Shown here piece by piece: positions 36,248-44,585 of a stretch of 64,000 nucleotides of DNA (positions within the stretch are counted from its first letter, which is position 1; each line of letters starts with the position of its first letter). The stretch comes from Haematobacter missouriensis (GTDB lineage Bacteria; Pseudomonadota; Alphaproteobacteria; Rhodobacterales; Rhodobacteraceae). The notes beneath the pieces were generated by a model. It ran no database searches. It was not told the DNA's origin and saw only the letters and a list, made by a program, of their open reading frames with translations. The stretch covers positions 1 through 64,000 of the forward strand of contig NZ_JFGS01000019.1 in assembly GCF_000740775.1 (NCBI RefSeq). The letters are read 5' to 3'. A program made the translations under genes and the position numbers.

Positions 36248-37027
36248 TCAGGCGCTTTTCGCGCGCGGACTGAACTGACGGTTGAGTTTGCGCATACCGC
36301 CGATCCAGCGGTCGTAATCTTCGGTCTTGCGGCGCATGTAGCCCAGCACCTCCGGGTGCGGCAGGGCAAGGAAATGCCCCTCCGCCACAGCCTTGAGCGC
36401 GACTGCAGCAGCCTCCGCAGGCTCCAGCATGCCGTCGATGCTGGCCACGCCCATTTCCCGCCCAGCCGTCATCGCCGTGCGAACGGCCTGCGGGCACAGG
36501 ATGGTGACGCCGATCCCATCGTCGCCATAGGTGAGCGCCAGCCATTCGGCGAGGCCGACCGCCGCGTGTTTCGTCACCCCGTAGGGCATCGAACCCACCT
36601 GGTTGAGCAGCCCCGCAGCGGAAGCGGTGATGAGGAAATGCCCCGCCCCCCGCTCCCGCATCAGCGGTAGAAGAACGCGGGCGGTGCGGACATGGGCCAT
36701 GACATTCACGTCCCACATGCGCTGCCAGACCTCGTCGGGCAGTTCCTCGCCGCCGCGCGCCATGATGCCTGCGTTGCCGCAGAACAGCGCGATGGGGCCG
36801 AGGTCGCGCTCCGTCTCCGTGACGAGGCGGCGGATATCGGCATCGCTGGCCATGTCCACCGCCATCGCGGTTCCGCCGATGGCCTGCGCCGTCTGGCGAG
36901 CGCCCTCCGCGTCGATATCGGCGCAGACGACATGGGCCGCCCCGGCCTCGGCGAGTGCGAGGGCCAGCGCCCGGCCGATCCCCCCCGCCGCGCCGGTGAC
37001 GACGACGACCTTACCCTGAACGTCCAT
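36248..37027 (-). CDS. SDR-family oxidoreductase
   Basis: A 259-residue short-chain dehydrogenase with NAD(P) motif [11 protein letters not shown] near residue 85 and catalytic Ser and Tyr-Xaa3-Lys in ITASAAGLL and YGVTK. The tail ([21 protein letters not shown]) is longer than in typical SDRs. ATG 37027 lies 2 bp after the stop of another SDR gene. In context it may oxidise a hydroxyacyl-CoA or hydroxy acid. Confidence 0.88.
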   Translation of the reverse strand: MDVQGKVVVVTGAAGGIGRALALALAEAGAAHVVCADIDAEGARQTAQAIGGTAMAVDMASDADIRRLVTETERDLGPIALFCGNAGIMARGGEELPDEVWQRMWDVNVMAHVRTARVLLPLMRERGAGHFLITASAAGLLNQVGSMPYGVTKHAAVGLAEWLALTYGDDGIGVTILCPQAVRTAMTAGREMGVASIDGMLEPAEAAAVALKAVAEGHFLALPHPEVLGYMRRKTEDYDRWIGGMRKLNRQFSPRAKSA

Positions 37028-37029
37028 GC

Positions 37030-37821
37030 TCAACTCCACATGTTGGTGCCGCCGCAGAGCGTCAGCGCCTGCCCGGTCATGTAGCTGCTGGCGTCGGAGG
37101 CGAGGAACACCGCCACACCCGCGAAGTCCTCCGGCTGGCCGAAGCGGCGGAGCGGCACCTGTGTCCGCGCGCGCTCCTCCCCCGCCTCGCTGTCCCAGAG
37201 GGCGCGGGCGAACTCCGTCTTGACCACGCCGGGGCAGATCGCGTTCGCGCGGATGCCCTGCGGCCCGTATTCGAGCGCGAGGTTCCGCACCAGACCGATC
37301 AGCGCAAGCTTGGACATCCCGTAGGTGCCAAGCGTGGGCGACGGCTTCAACGCTCCCACACTCGCCGTGAAGATCATGGAGCCAGACCCCTTGGCGGCCA
37401 TATCGGGCGCCACGAGCCGTGCCAGCCACAGGTTCGACTGGACGTTGGTCTGCATGATCTTGTTGTAGGTCTCATCGGGGATTTCCCCGATCGGGCCGTA
37501 ATGCGGGTTCACCCCGGCATTGCCGATCACGATGTCGATCGGCCCGGCGAGCCGGTGGGTTTCTTCCACCAGCCGCTCCAGATCCTCCTTGCGCCCGGCA
37601 TTGGCGGCGACGGCGTAAACCCGCGTCTCGCCGATGGCGGCGTTGATCTCCGCCGCCGCCGCATCCAGTTGCTCCTGCTTGCGGGCGGAGATGACAACCG
37701 TCGCCCCCTGCCGCGCCAGCGCTTCCGCCATCTGCCGCCCCATCCCGCGCGAGGCGCCGGTCAGCAGCGCCACCTTGCCGGTCAGGTCGAACAAGCCCCG
37801 TTCCATCTGCTGGTCCTTCAT
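37030..37821 (-). CDS. SDR-family oxidoreductase
   Basis: A 263-residue classical SDR: TGASRGMG near residue 21, NAG near 97, Ser in TASVGAL and Tyr-Xaa3-Lys in YGMSK, and the terminal SSYMTGQALTLCGG. It should be an NAD(P)-dependent alcohol/ketone oxidoreductase. ATG 37821 starts 1 bp after the upstream acyl-CoA dehydrogenase stop, so the coupling is tight. Two SDRs in series suggest two alcohol-oxidation steps or stereoisomers. Confidence 0.88.
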   Translation of the reverse strand: MKDQQMERGLFDLTGKVALLTGASRGMGRQMAEALARQGATVVISARKQEQLDAAAAEINAAIGETRVYAVAANAGRKEDLERLVEETHRLAGPIDIVIGNAGVNPHYGPIGEIPDETYNKIMQTNVQSNLWLARLVAPDMAAKGSGSMIFTASVGALKPSPTLGTYGMSKLALIGLVRNLALEYGPQGIRANAICPGVVKTEFARALWDSEAGEERARTQVPLRRFGQPEDFAGVAVFLASDASSYMTGQALTLCGGTNMWS

Positions 37822-37822
37822 C

Positions 37823-39160
37823 TCACGGCCCTTCGAACATGCCGCCGGCGCGGCGGCTGGCTGCGGCGGCGCGGCGCGCATTGGACTCCTCGAACGCCTT
37901 GCGCTCGGCGCGGGCGACGACGGCGTGGTGCACCTCGTCCGGCCCATCCGCGAGGCGGAGCGTGCGCTGCTTCATGTACATCTCCGGCAGGTCGGTCCAC
38001 TGGCTCACGCCGGTCGCGCCATGAACCTGCATCGCATCGTCGATGATCTTGCAGCAGCGCTCCGGCACCATCGCCTTGGCCATGGAGACCCAGATGCGCG
38101 CCTCCTTGTTGCCCAGCACATCCATCGCGCGCGCCGCCTTCAGCACCATGAGCCGCATGGCCTCGATCTCGATGCGGGAGCGGCTGATCGTCTCCATGTT
38201 CTTGCCGAGGTCGATGATCCGCTTGCCGAACGCCTCGCGCGAGAGGCCGCGCGCGATCATCAGGTCGAGCGCCTTCTCGGCGGCACCGATGGAGCGCATG
38301 CAGTGGTGGATACGGCCCGGCCCGAGGCGGAGCTGGCTGATCTCGAAGCCGCGCCCCTCACCCCAGAGGATGTTCTCCTCCGGCACCCGCACATCGGTGA
38401 AGCGCAGATGCATGTGCCCATGCGGCGCGTCATCGTGACCAAAGACATTCATCGGCCCGAGGATTTCCACGCCGGGCGTGTCCATGGGAACGAGGATCTG
38501 GCTCTGCTGGCGGAAGGTTTCGGCGTCGGGAGAGGTCTTGACCATGACGATCATGATCTTGCACCGCGGATCGCCGGCGCCGGAGATATAGTACTTCTCG
38601 CCGTTCATCACCCATTCGCCGTTTTCCAGCACGGCGCGCATGGACACGTTGCGGGCGTCCGATGAGGCGACATCGGGCTCGGTCATGGCAAAGGCGGAGC
38701 GGATCTCGCCGGCCAGAAGCGGCTTCAGCCAGCGTTCCTTCTGCGCGGGCGTGCCGACGCGCTCCAGCACCTCCATGTTGCCGGTATCGGGCGCCGAGCA
38801 GTTCAGCGACTGGGAGGCGAGCGGGTTCTTGCCCAGTTCGAAGGCAATATAGGCGTAGTCGAGGTTCGACAGACCTTCTCCCGTCTCGGCATCCGGCAGG
38901 AAGAAGTTCCACAGGCCCGCGGCCTTGGCCTTCGCCTTCAGATCGGCGAGGATCTCGAGCTGCCCCGGCGCGTAGGAGAACCGCTCCGCGCGGGTCCGGC
39001 CCAGACGCTCGTATTCCTCATAGGCCGGATCGCAGTGGGTGCGGATATGCTCCACCACGCGAGCCAGCAGGGGGCGCGCGCCTTCCGACATGCCGAGGTT
39101 GTTCAGCATGTCTTCCGATGCGGCACTGTCAGCCTTTTTTTTCGTGTCGATCGCGTTCAT
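37823..39160 (-). CDS. acyl-CoA dehydrogenase of the ACAD10/ACAD11-like group
   Basis: A 445-residue acyl-CoA dehydrogenase. Motifs shared with the ACAD10/ACAD11 C-terminal domain as I recall it are GPGRIHHCMRSIGAAEKAL, SRIEIEAMRLMVLKAARAM, MQVHGATGVSQWTDLPEMY and TLRLADGPDEVHHAVVA. FAD and substrate motifs FAMTEPDVASSDA and GEKYYISGAGDP are also present. In those enzymes the dehydrogenase fold acts on 4-phosphorylated acyl-CoAs made by a linked kinase. A separate APH-like kinase gene lies opposite at 43395. It overlaps the enoyl-CoA hydratase gene by 4 bp. Confidence 0.88.
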   Translation of the reverse strand: MNAIDTKKKADSAASEDMLNNLGMSEGARPLLARVVEHIRTHCDPAYEEYERLGRTRAERFSYAPGQLEILADLKAKAKAAGLWNFFLPDAETGEGLSNLDYAYIAFELGKNPLASQSLNCSAPDTGNMEVLERVGTPAQKERWLKPLLAGEIRSAFAMTEPDVASSDARNVSMRAVLENGEWVMNGEKYYISGAGDPRCKIMIVMVKTSPDAETFRQQSQILVPMDTPGVEILGPMNVFGHDDAPHGHMHLRFTDVRVPEENILWGEGRGFEISQLRLGPGRIHHCMRSIGAAEKALDLMIARGLSREAFGKRIIDLGKNMETISRSRIEIEAMRLMVLKAARAMDVLGNKEARIWVSMAKAMVPERCCKIIDDAMQVHGATGVSQWTDLPEMYMKQRTLRLADGPDEVHHAVVARAERKAFEESNARRAAAASRRAGGMFEGP

Positions 39161-39933
39161 CTGTTCACCCAGTTCGGTTTGCGTTTCTCGACGAAGGCGG
39201 TGACGCCTTCACGGAAGTCTTCGGTCTCGCGCAGGTCGGACATCACCTGACGACTGTAACGGAGGCTTGTCTGAAGGTTGTCCATGTCGTCCATCGCCCG
39301 GAGCACGCGGAGCGAGGCCCGGATGGACGAGGGGGAAACGGCGGCGATCTCTCCCGCCACTTCCATCGCCCGCTCCATCAGGCTTTCGTGGGCCACGACT
39401 TCGTTGACGAAACCCATGCGCGCACCTTCGTCGGCGCCGACCTGACGGCCGGTCAGGAACATCTCCACCGCTTGCTTGCGCGGGATCTCACGGCTCAACC
39501 GCTGGATGCCGCCCGCTGCGGCGAAGAAGCCCACCTTCACCTCCGGCAGCGCGAAACGGGCCTTCTCGGACGCGATGATCACATCGCAGGCCAGCGCCGT
39601 TTCGAACCCGCCGCCCATGGCAAAGCCGTTCACCGCCGCGACGATGGGTTTCAGCCGATCGATGCGGGAGGAGAGGCCCGAGAAACCAGTGTCCGGCCCC
39701 TTCATGTTGCCGCCCTGCGCCGTGTATTTCAGGTCATTGCCCGCGCAGAAGGCCTTGTCGCCCGCCCCTGTCAGCACGGCGACCCAGAGCTCCGGGTCCG
39801 CCTCGAACGCATCCCAGATGCGCGACATTTCATGGTGCATCGGCGCATGGACGGCATTGTACACGTCGGGTCGGTTCATCGTGACGACGAGGATATTCCC
39901 TTCCCGCCGCGTTGTCGTGAATTCGAGGTCCAT
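39157..39933 (-). CDS. enoyl-CoA hydratase (crotonase family)
   Basis: A 258-residue crotonase. Both catalytic glutamates of classical hydratases are in place: GGGFETALACD and ALPEVKVGF. The oxyanion-hole region is AFCAGNDLKY. It should add water to a 2-enoyl-CoA in the operon's beta-oxidation route. Carnitinyl-CoA dehydratase-like members are close relatives, so substrate range is open. ATG 39933 overlaps the preceding stop by one base (TGATG). Confidence 0.9.
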   Translation of the reverse strand: MDLEFTTTRREGNILVVTMNRPDVYNAVHAPMHHEMSRIWDAFEADPELWVAVLTGAGDKAFCAGNDLKYTAQGGNMKGPDTGFSGLSSRIDRLKPIVAAVNGFAMGGGFETALACDVIIASEKARFALPEVKVGFFAAAGGIQRLSREIPRKQAVEMFLTGRQVGADEGARMGFVNEVVAHESLMERAMEVAGEIAAVSPSSIRASLRVLRAMDDMDNLQTSLRYSRQVMSDLRETEDFREGVTAFVEKRKPNWVNR

Positions 39934-41237
39934 CAACCCCTCCCCCCCGTTTTGAGACCGCCGAGGTCGAGGTCCAGAAAACGACCGCCCTCCGCCGCCA
40001 GCTGCCGCAGCGATTCGGCCGGGGCAAAGACCGGATCCTCGGCGCCCAGTGCCTCCATCCGGGCAAGGATGCGCGCCGCACCCACCTGATCGGCCCAGTA
40101 CATCGGCCCGCCCTTCGACGCCGGGAAGCCATAGCCGTTCAGCCAGACCACATCGACGTCGGACGAGCGTTGCGCCTTGTTTTCCTCAAGGATCTTCACC
40201 GCCTCGTTGACCATAGGGGCCATGAGCATCTCCACGATCTCCTCCGCGGCAAGCGTGGCCGGCGCGGCGCCGGTGATCTCGTGGATGATGGCCGCGGCCT
40301 CCTCCGACGGGCTGCGGTTGCGCGCGGCGTCATAATCGTAGAAGCCGCCCCCCGTCTTCTGCCCGCGCCGCCCCTTTTCGCACAGCGCGTCGCGGATGGG
40401 GTTCGCAGTCTTGGCACCCTTGGACCAGCCGATGTCCAACCCGGCAAGGTCCGACATCTGATAGGGCCCCATCTTGAAGCCGAAGCCTGTGATGGCCGCG
40501 TCGATGTCCCAGGGCATCAGGCCCCGGTAGAGCAGCTTGTTGGCCTGCTCCCGCCGCGCCGCCAGCATCCGGTTCCCGACGAAGCCGTAGCACACGCCGA
40601 CAAGCACCGGCACCTTCCCGATCCGGCCCGCCAGATCCATGGAGGTCGCGACCACATCGTCCGCCGTCTGATCCGCCCGGACGATCTCCAGAAGCTTCAT
40701 GACGTTGGCCGGGGAGAAGAAGTGCAGTCCGATCACATCCCGGGGCCGGGAGGTGGCGGAGGCGATCTCATCGACATCCAGCGCGGAGGTATTGGTGGCG
40801 AGAATCGCGCCCGGTCTGGCGATGGCATCCAGACGGGCGAAGATCTGCTTCTTCAGGTCCATGTTCTCGAACACCGCCTCAATGATGAGGTCGCAGTCGG
40901 CCAGCTCCTCAAGGGCGAGCGCCGGGGTGATGCGCGCCATGCGCGCCTCGACCTCCGCTTGCGGGAAGCGGCCCTTGTCGGCGCTGTTCTGATAGTTCTT
41001 GCGGACCAGCGCGATGCCGCGGTCAAGCGCCTCCTGCGCCGTTTCCACGATGGTGACGGGGATACCGGCGGTGGCGAAGTTCATCGCGATGCCGCCGCCC
41101 ATCGTTCCTGCCCCGATGATGCCCACGCGGCGGATCGGGCGGAGAGGGGTTGCCGGGTCCAGCCCTTCGACCACCGCTGCCTCGCGGGTGGCACGGGCCA
41201 CGTAGCTTTCGACATCCGTCAGGGAGGGTCTGTCCAT
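39933..41237 (-). CDS. 3-hydroxyacyl-CoA dehydrogenase, FadB-like without the hydratase domain
   Basis: A 434-residue protein. An NAD-binding Rossmann domain (GIIGAGTMGGGIAMNFA, about residue 38) is followed by the 3HCDH catalytic region (GLHFFSPANVMKLLEIV with the catalytic His) and two C-terminal helical 3HCDH domains (YGFVGNRML, MNEAV-type segments). It matches the dehydrogenase half of FadB/FadJ; the hydratase half is a separate gene just downstream. It oxidises 3-hydroxyacyl-CoA to 3-ketoacyl-CoA with NAD+. Confidence 0.93.
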   Translation of the reverse strand: MDRPSLTDVESYVARATREAAVVEGLDPATPLRPIRRVGIIGAGTMGGGIAMNFATAGIPVTIVETAQEALDRGIALVRKNYQNSADKGRFPQAEVEARMARITPALALEELADCDLIIEAVFENMDLKKQIFARLDAIARPGAILATNTSALDVDEIASATSRPRDVIGLHFFSPANVMKLLEIVRADQTADDVVATSMDLAGRIGKVPVLVGVCYGFVGNRMLAARREQANKLLYRGLMPWDIDAAITGFGFKMGPYQMSDLAGLDIGWSKGAKTANPIRDALCEKGRRGQKTGGGFYDYDAARNRSPSEEAAAIIHEITGAAPATLAAEEIVEMLMAPMVNEAVKILEENKAQRSSDVDVVWLNGYGFPASKGGPMYWADQVGAARILARMEALGAEDPVFAPAESLRQLAAEGGRFLDLDLGGLKTGGRG

Positions 41238-41250
41238 TGTCCTGCCTTTC

Positions 41251-42936
41251 TCAGCGAGCGCCGTCGGCCTGCAACGACAGGCAGTGGCGCTGGATTACCT
41301 TGCGATCGATCTTTTCCGTGGCTCCGCGCGGCAGGGGCGCATCCAGCACCCAGAGCCGCTCGGGCTGTTTGAAACGCGCGACGAGGGGGGCGAGAAACCC
41401 CGCCAGCTCCTCCACCGTCAGCGAGGTGCCAGGCAGCAGATGCACCGCTGCGCCCACCGTCTCTCCCAGCCGGGGATGGGGGACGGCAAAGACGCAGGCA
41501 TCCTCCACCGCGGGGTGTTCATAGATCGCGTTTTCCACCTCGGCGCAGGCGATATTCTCGCCGCCCCGCACGATCATGCTCTTCTTGCGGCCGCAGAACT
41601 GGATGAACCCCTCCGGCCCCATGCGCGCGAGGTCGCCGGTCAGCAGCCATCCGTCGCGGAGCACGGCTGCAGTGGCAGCGGCATCGTTCAGATAACCGGG
41701 GGTCACGGCGGGGCTGCGGATCAGTAGCTCCCCCATCTCGCCCGGCGCCACGTCCCGGCCGGCGTCATCGACGATCCGCATCTCCTGAACGGGAGGAGCC
41801 AGCCGCCCTGCCGCATCCGGGTGTTCAAGATATTCCGGGCCGGAAAGGTTGATCCCCAGCGCACAGGTTTCCGTCATGCCCCAGCCGATGGCGATGGTCG
41901 TTGCCGGAAAGACGCGGTGCAGATCCTCCACCTGTGCGGCGGGCCGCTTGTCGCCGCCACCGGTGATGTTTTCCAGCGACGGCAGCGTCAGCCCGCGCCG
42001 CTCCACCGTCTCGACCAAATCGGCGGATTGCGTCGGAACGCCGCTGATGCGGGTGACGCCCTCGGCGCGGATCAGATCCACGGCCTCATCGGCATTCCAG
42101 CGAGGCATGAGCACGATCTTCGCCCCCGTCTGCAACCCCTGGAAGAAATTTGCGTAAAGCGCGGTGACATGGAACAGCGGCGAGATGATGAGCCAGGCAG
42201 GCATCGCCGGGGCACGGACGGGAACAGCAAGCTCCGGCGCCATGACCCGAAGCAGATACCAGCTCCAGATTGCCGAGATGACATTGCGATGCGTCTGTAT
42301 GACGCCCTTCGGCACACCCGAGGAGCCGGAGGAATACATCACCGCGAACTCCGCCTCCGGCGCGATATCCACCTCTGGCCAGACCGGCGCGCAGGCGCGC
42401 ATGCTCTCATAGCGGGAGGTGTCGGGCGCATCATGGATGCCGATGAGCGTCAGCCCCTCCGGCAGCACCGGGGCGAGCCGCGCGAAACGTTCGGCATCCG
42501 CAAAGACAAGCCGCGCTCCGCAATCGTTGAGGGCGCGGAGCAGTTCCGCCCCGCTTCCCCAGGCATTCAGCGGAACGACGCTGGCCCCCGTCGCGGTGAT
42601 CGCAAGGACCAGCAGAATCATCTCTGCATGGTTGCGCGAACCTATGGCAACCCGGTCGCCCGGCCCTATCCCGTGGTGGCTGATGAGAGCATGGGCGAGA
42701 GCTGCCACCTCCCGGCGGACTTCTCCATAAGTCCAGCGGTGGTCGCCCGCGACCAGCATCTCGCGCCCCGCATAGGCCTCCTCCGCCTGTTCGAACAGCG
42801 CGCGGACATTCGGGGGGGCGTTGGCAAAGACCGTGTAATCCGTGCCGTTGATCTGTTTCCGCTCCACCGCGAAACGGCTGTCCTCGCGGATCAGACGCGC
42901 GGCGACAGAGGCATGGCTCGGCAAGGCTTCGGTCAT
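41251..42936 (-). CDS. AMP-forming acyl-CoA ligase
   Basis: A 561-residue adenylate-forming enzyme: P-loop-like YSSGSSGVPKGVIQTH near residue 200, GWGMTETC, TGDLARMGPEGFIQFCGRKK, and the C-terminal Lys in ATEKIDRKVIQ. It activates a carboxylic acid to its CoA ester. As the first gene of the minus-strand operon it should prepare the pathway substrate. ATG 42936 is preceded by GGGAGGATG-type sequence. A palindrome CCTGACA-CA-TGTCAGG lies 81 bp upstream. Confidence 0.92.
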   Translation of the reverse strand: MTEALPSHASVAARLIREDSRFAVERKQINGTDYTVFANAPPNVRALFEQAEEAYAGREMLVAGDHRWTYGEVRREVAALAHALISHHGIGPGDRVAIGSRNHAEMILLVLAITATGASVVPLNAWGSGAELLRALNDCGARLVFADAERFARLAPVLPEGLTLIGIHDAPDTSRYESMRACAPVWPEVDIAPEAEFAVMYSSGSSGVPKGVIQTHRNVISAIWSWYLLRVMAPELAVPVRAPAMPAWLIISPLFHVTALYANFFQGLQTGAKIVLMPRWNADEAVDLIRAEGVTRISGVPTQSADLVETVERRGLTLPSLENITGGGDKRPAAQVEDLHRVFPATTIAIGWGMTETCALGINLSGPEYLEHPDAAGRLAPPVQEMRIVDDAGRDVAPGEMGELLIRSPAVTPGYLNDAAATAAVLRDGWLLTGDLARMGPEGFIQFCGRKKSMIVRGGENIACAEVENAIYEHPAVEDACVFAVPHPRLGETVGAAVHLLPGTSLTVEELAGFLAPLVARFKQPERLWVLDAPLPRGATEKIDRKVIQRHCLSLQADGAR

Positions 42937-43016
42937 CTCATCCTCCCAGGCAGTGGGCTCAGGAACCCGACCCGGCATCCGCTCCCTCCCCAGAGCGCAG
43001 GGATGCGGGCGACGTT

Positions 43017-43032
43017 CCTGACACATGTCAGG
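43017..43032. promoter_or_regulatory. TetR-type operator, site A
   Basis: CCTGACA-CA-TGTCAGG is an inverted repeat with 7-bp arms (core TGAC-N4-GTCA), 81 bp upstream of the CoA ligase start and facing the ten-gene operon. Confidence 0.7.
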
Positions 43033-43116
43033 GTTACGACAGCCACCCCGTACCGGACAAGAGAAAACTTTGCCTCACCGTAATTTCGGCAAAAAGGCCT
43101 TGTTGCGAGAAGCGGA

Positions 43117-43145
43117 TTGACGGCTGTCAACCGGTCCCCTAAAGT
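43117..43145 (+). promoter_or_regulatory. promoter towards the kinase gene, -35 overlapped by operator site C
   Basis: TTGACG (43117-43122) and TAAAGT (43140-43145) are separated by 17 bp. The -35 lies within TTGAC-GGCT-GTCAA, which fits the TGAC-N4-GTCA pattern. The predicted start would be just beside operator site B. The 5' leader to the kinase gene would be about 240 nt. Confidence 0.5.
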
Positions 43146-43149
43146 GATT

Positions 43150-43165
43150 CCTGACATTTGTCAGT
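43150..43165. promoter_or_regulatory. TetR-type operator, site B
   Basis: CCTGACA-TT-TGTCAGT is nearly a perfect inverted repeat with the same TGAC-N4-GTCA core as site A. It begins 5 bp after the -10 of the plus-strand promoter. Confidence 0.7.
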
Positions 43166-43234
43166 CGCGGCATGAGCCGCCGGAACAGGCGCGTGGCCGC
43201 CGCATACACTGCGCGGCGAAGAGGAGGGAGCAAC

Positions 43235-43303
43235 ATGTCACCGACAGCACGCAAGGCTGCCGCGCGGGCCTCGACCCCGGCCACATCCCGGCAAAGGTCA
43301 TGA
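43235..43303 (+). CDS. possible 22-residue leader peptide
   Basis: A tiny frame in the kinase gene leader, preceded by AGGAGGGAG at good spacing to its ATG. The product is basic and rich in Ala, Ser and Arg. It ends 91 bp before the kinase start. It may be a leader peptide or a chance frame; only the strong ribosome site supports it. Nothing else gene-like is seen in 42937-43394. Confidence 0.3.
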   Translation: MSPTARKAAARASTPATSRQRS

Positions 43304-43394
43304 CGACCGGCTCATTCACACACACACCGCTCTCAGGGCGATCCGACTCCCACTCACAGGTCCGACAGCGGGCCTGCCATCAGAGGCACAGGAC

Positions 43395-44546
43395 ATGACG
43401 GCGCAGGACAGCACAGCACGCGCGACGCCATTGCGCGACACCACGGACCGGCTCGCGGCCCAGGCACCGCAGCCTTCGGGCATCATGCTCATCGAGCCGC
43501 TCGCGAAGCATCGTTTTGACGAAGCGGCACTTTCCGCATGGATCGCGCAGACGCTGAACGAACCGGAGAGACCCATCCGCCTGCTGCAGTTCCAGGGCGG
43601 CATGTCCAACCCGACCTTCCTAGTCCGGCTGGCGGACGGGCGGCGATTCGTGCTGCGCAAGAAGCCGCCTGGAGAACTGCTGCCGAAGGCGCACGCGGTG
43701 GACCGGGAATACCGGATCATGAAAGCACTCGGCCCGACAGCCGTGCCCACGCCTCGCATGATCGCCTATTGCGACGACCCCGCCGTGATCGGAGTGGAGT
43801 TCTTTCTGATGGAATTCGTCGAGGGGCGGATCATCCCCGATCCGGCCATGGCGCCGATCGTGCGGGAGGACAGGCGGGAGGTCGCATTTTCACTGGTCGA
43901 TACGCTGGCGGAATTGCACAAGCTCGACTGGCGGGCCTGCGGGCTGCAGGATTACGGCCGCCCGGAGGGCTATCTCGCGCGGCAGACCGCCCGGTGGTCG
44001 GGGCAGTATGAGGCCTCCAAATCGGCGCTGCCCGCGGATTTCGACTATCAGGGCATGGACTGGCTGCGGGACTGGCTGCTCGCCCACTCCTCCGTGCAGG
44101 AGGAAAGCGCCATCACCCATGGCGACTTCCGCGTCGGCAACACCGTTCTCCACCCGGAGAAACCGCAGGTGGTTGCCATTCTGGACTGGGAGCTTTCCAC
44201 CATCGGCCATCCGCTTTCCGATCTGGCCTATCTCTGCCTGCCCTACCGGTTGACGGGCGCGCTGGCGGGGGCGCCCGATCTGCCCGCGGCGGGCTTGCCG
44301 CAGGAGGCGGAGATGCTCGCCCGCTATGTCGAGCGGACGGGGCGGAAGGACATTCCCGACTGGCCGGTGTTCCTTGCCTTCAACTGCTTCCGCTATGCGG
44401 CCATCGTGCAGGGTGTCGCGGCGCGGGCAGCGCAGGGCACGGCCAGCAGCGCCAGTGCCGATCCGGTCAGGGATGGCGAGCGTGCCCGCCTGGTGGCCGA
44501 GCGCGGCGCGGAAATCGCGCGGGCTTATGAGGCAGGCAAGGCCTGA
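43395..44546 (+). CDS. APH-like phosphotransferase, candidate hydroxyacyl-CoA kinase
   Basis: A 383-residue kinase-like protein of the aminoglycoside-phosphotransferase fold. Visible motifs are the nucleotide-site lysine region FVLRKKPPGEL, the catalytic loop THGDFRVGNTVL and the metal-binding AILDWELSTIGHPLSDLAY. This subgroup is the one linked to acyl-CoA dehydrogenases (N-terminal half of ACAD10/ACAD11, LvaA of the levulinate pathway) rather than to drug resistance. The likely substrate is a hydroxyacyl-CoA. A GC hairpin follows the stop. A later start at residue 31 is possible. Confidence 0.87.
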   Translation: MTAQDSTARATPLRDTTDRLAAQAPQPSGIMLIEPLAKHRFDEAALSAWIAQTLNEPERPIRLLQFQGGMSNPTFLVRLADGRRFVLRKKPPGELLPKAHAVDREYRIMKALGPTAVPTPRMIAYCDDPAVIGVEFFLMEFVEGRIIPDPAMAPIVREDRREVAFSLVDTLAELHKLDWRACGLQDYGRPEGYLARQTARWSGQYEASKSALPADFDYQGMDWLRDWLLAHSSVQEESAITHGDFRVGNTVLHPEKPQVVAILDWELSTIGHPLSDLAYLCLPYRLTGALAGAPDLPAAGLPQEAEMLARYVERTGRKDIPDWPVFLAFNCFRYAAIVQGVAARAAQGTASSASADPVRDGERARLVAERGAEIARAYEAGKA

Positions 44547-44551
44547 CCGTA

Positions 44552-44577
44552 GCGCGGGCGCCGGCTGTCGCCCGCGC
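44552..44577. terminator. GC-rich hairpin after the kinase gene
   Basis: GCGCGGGCG-N8-CGCCCGCGC is a perfect 9-bp stem 5 bp past the kinase stop. It lies between convergent genes (TetR ends at 44586). There is no clear T-run. Confidence 0.6.
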
Positions 44578-44585
44578 CCCCCAGC

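Noticed and set aside
43395-44546. APH-like protein considered as an antibiotic-resistance kinase
   Set aside because: The gene context is entirely acyl-CoA metabolism and the motifs fit the acyl-CoA-dehydrogenase-linked subgroup.
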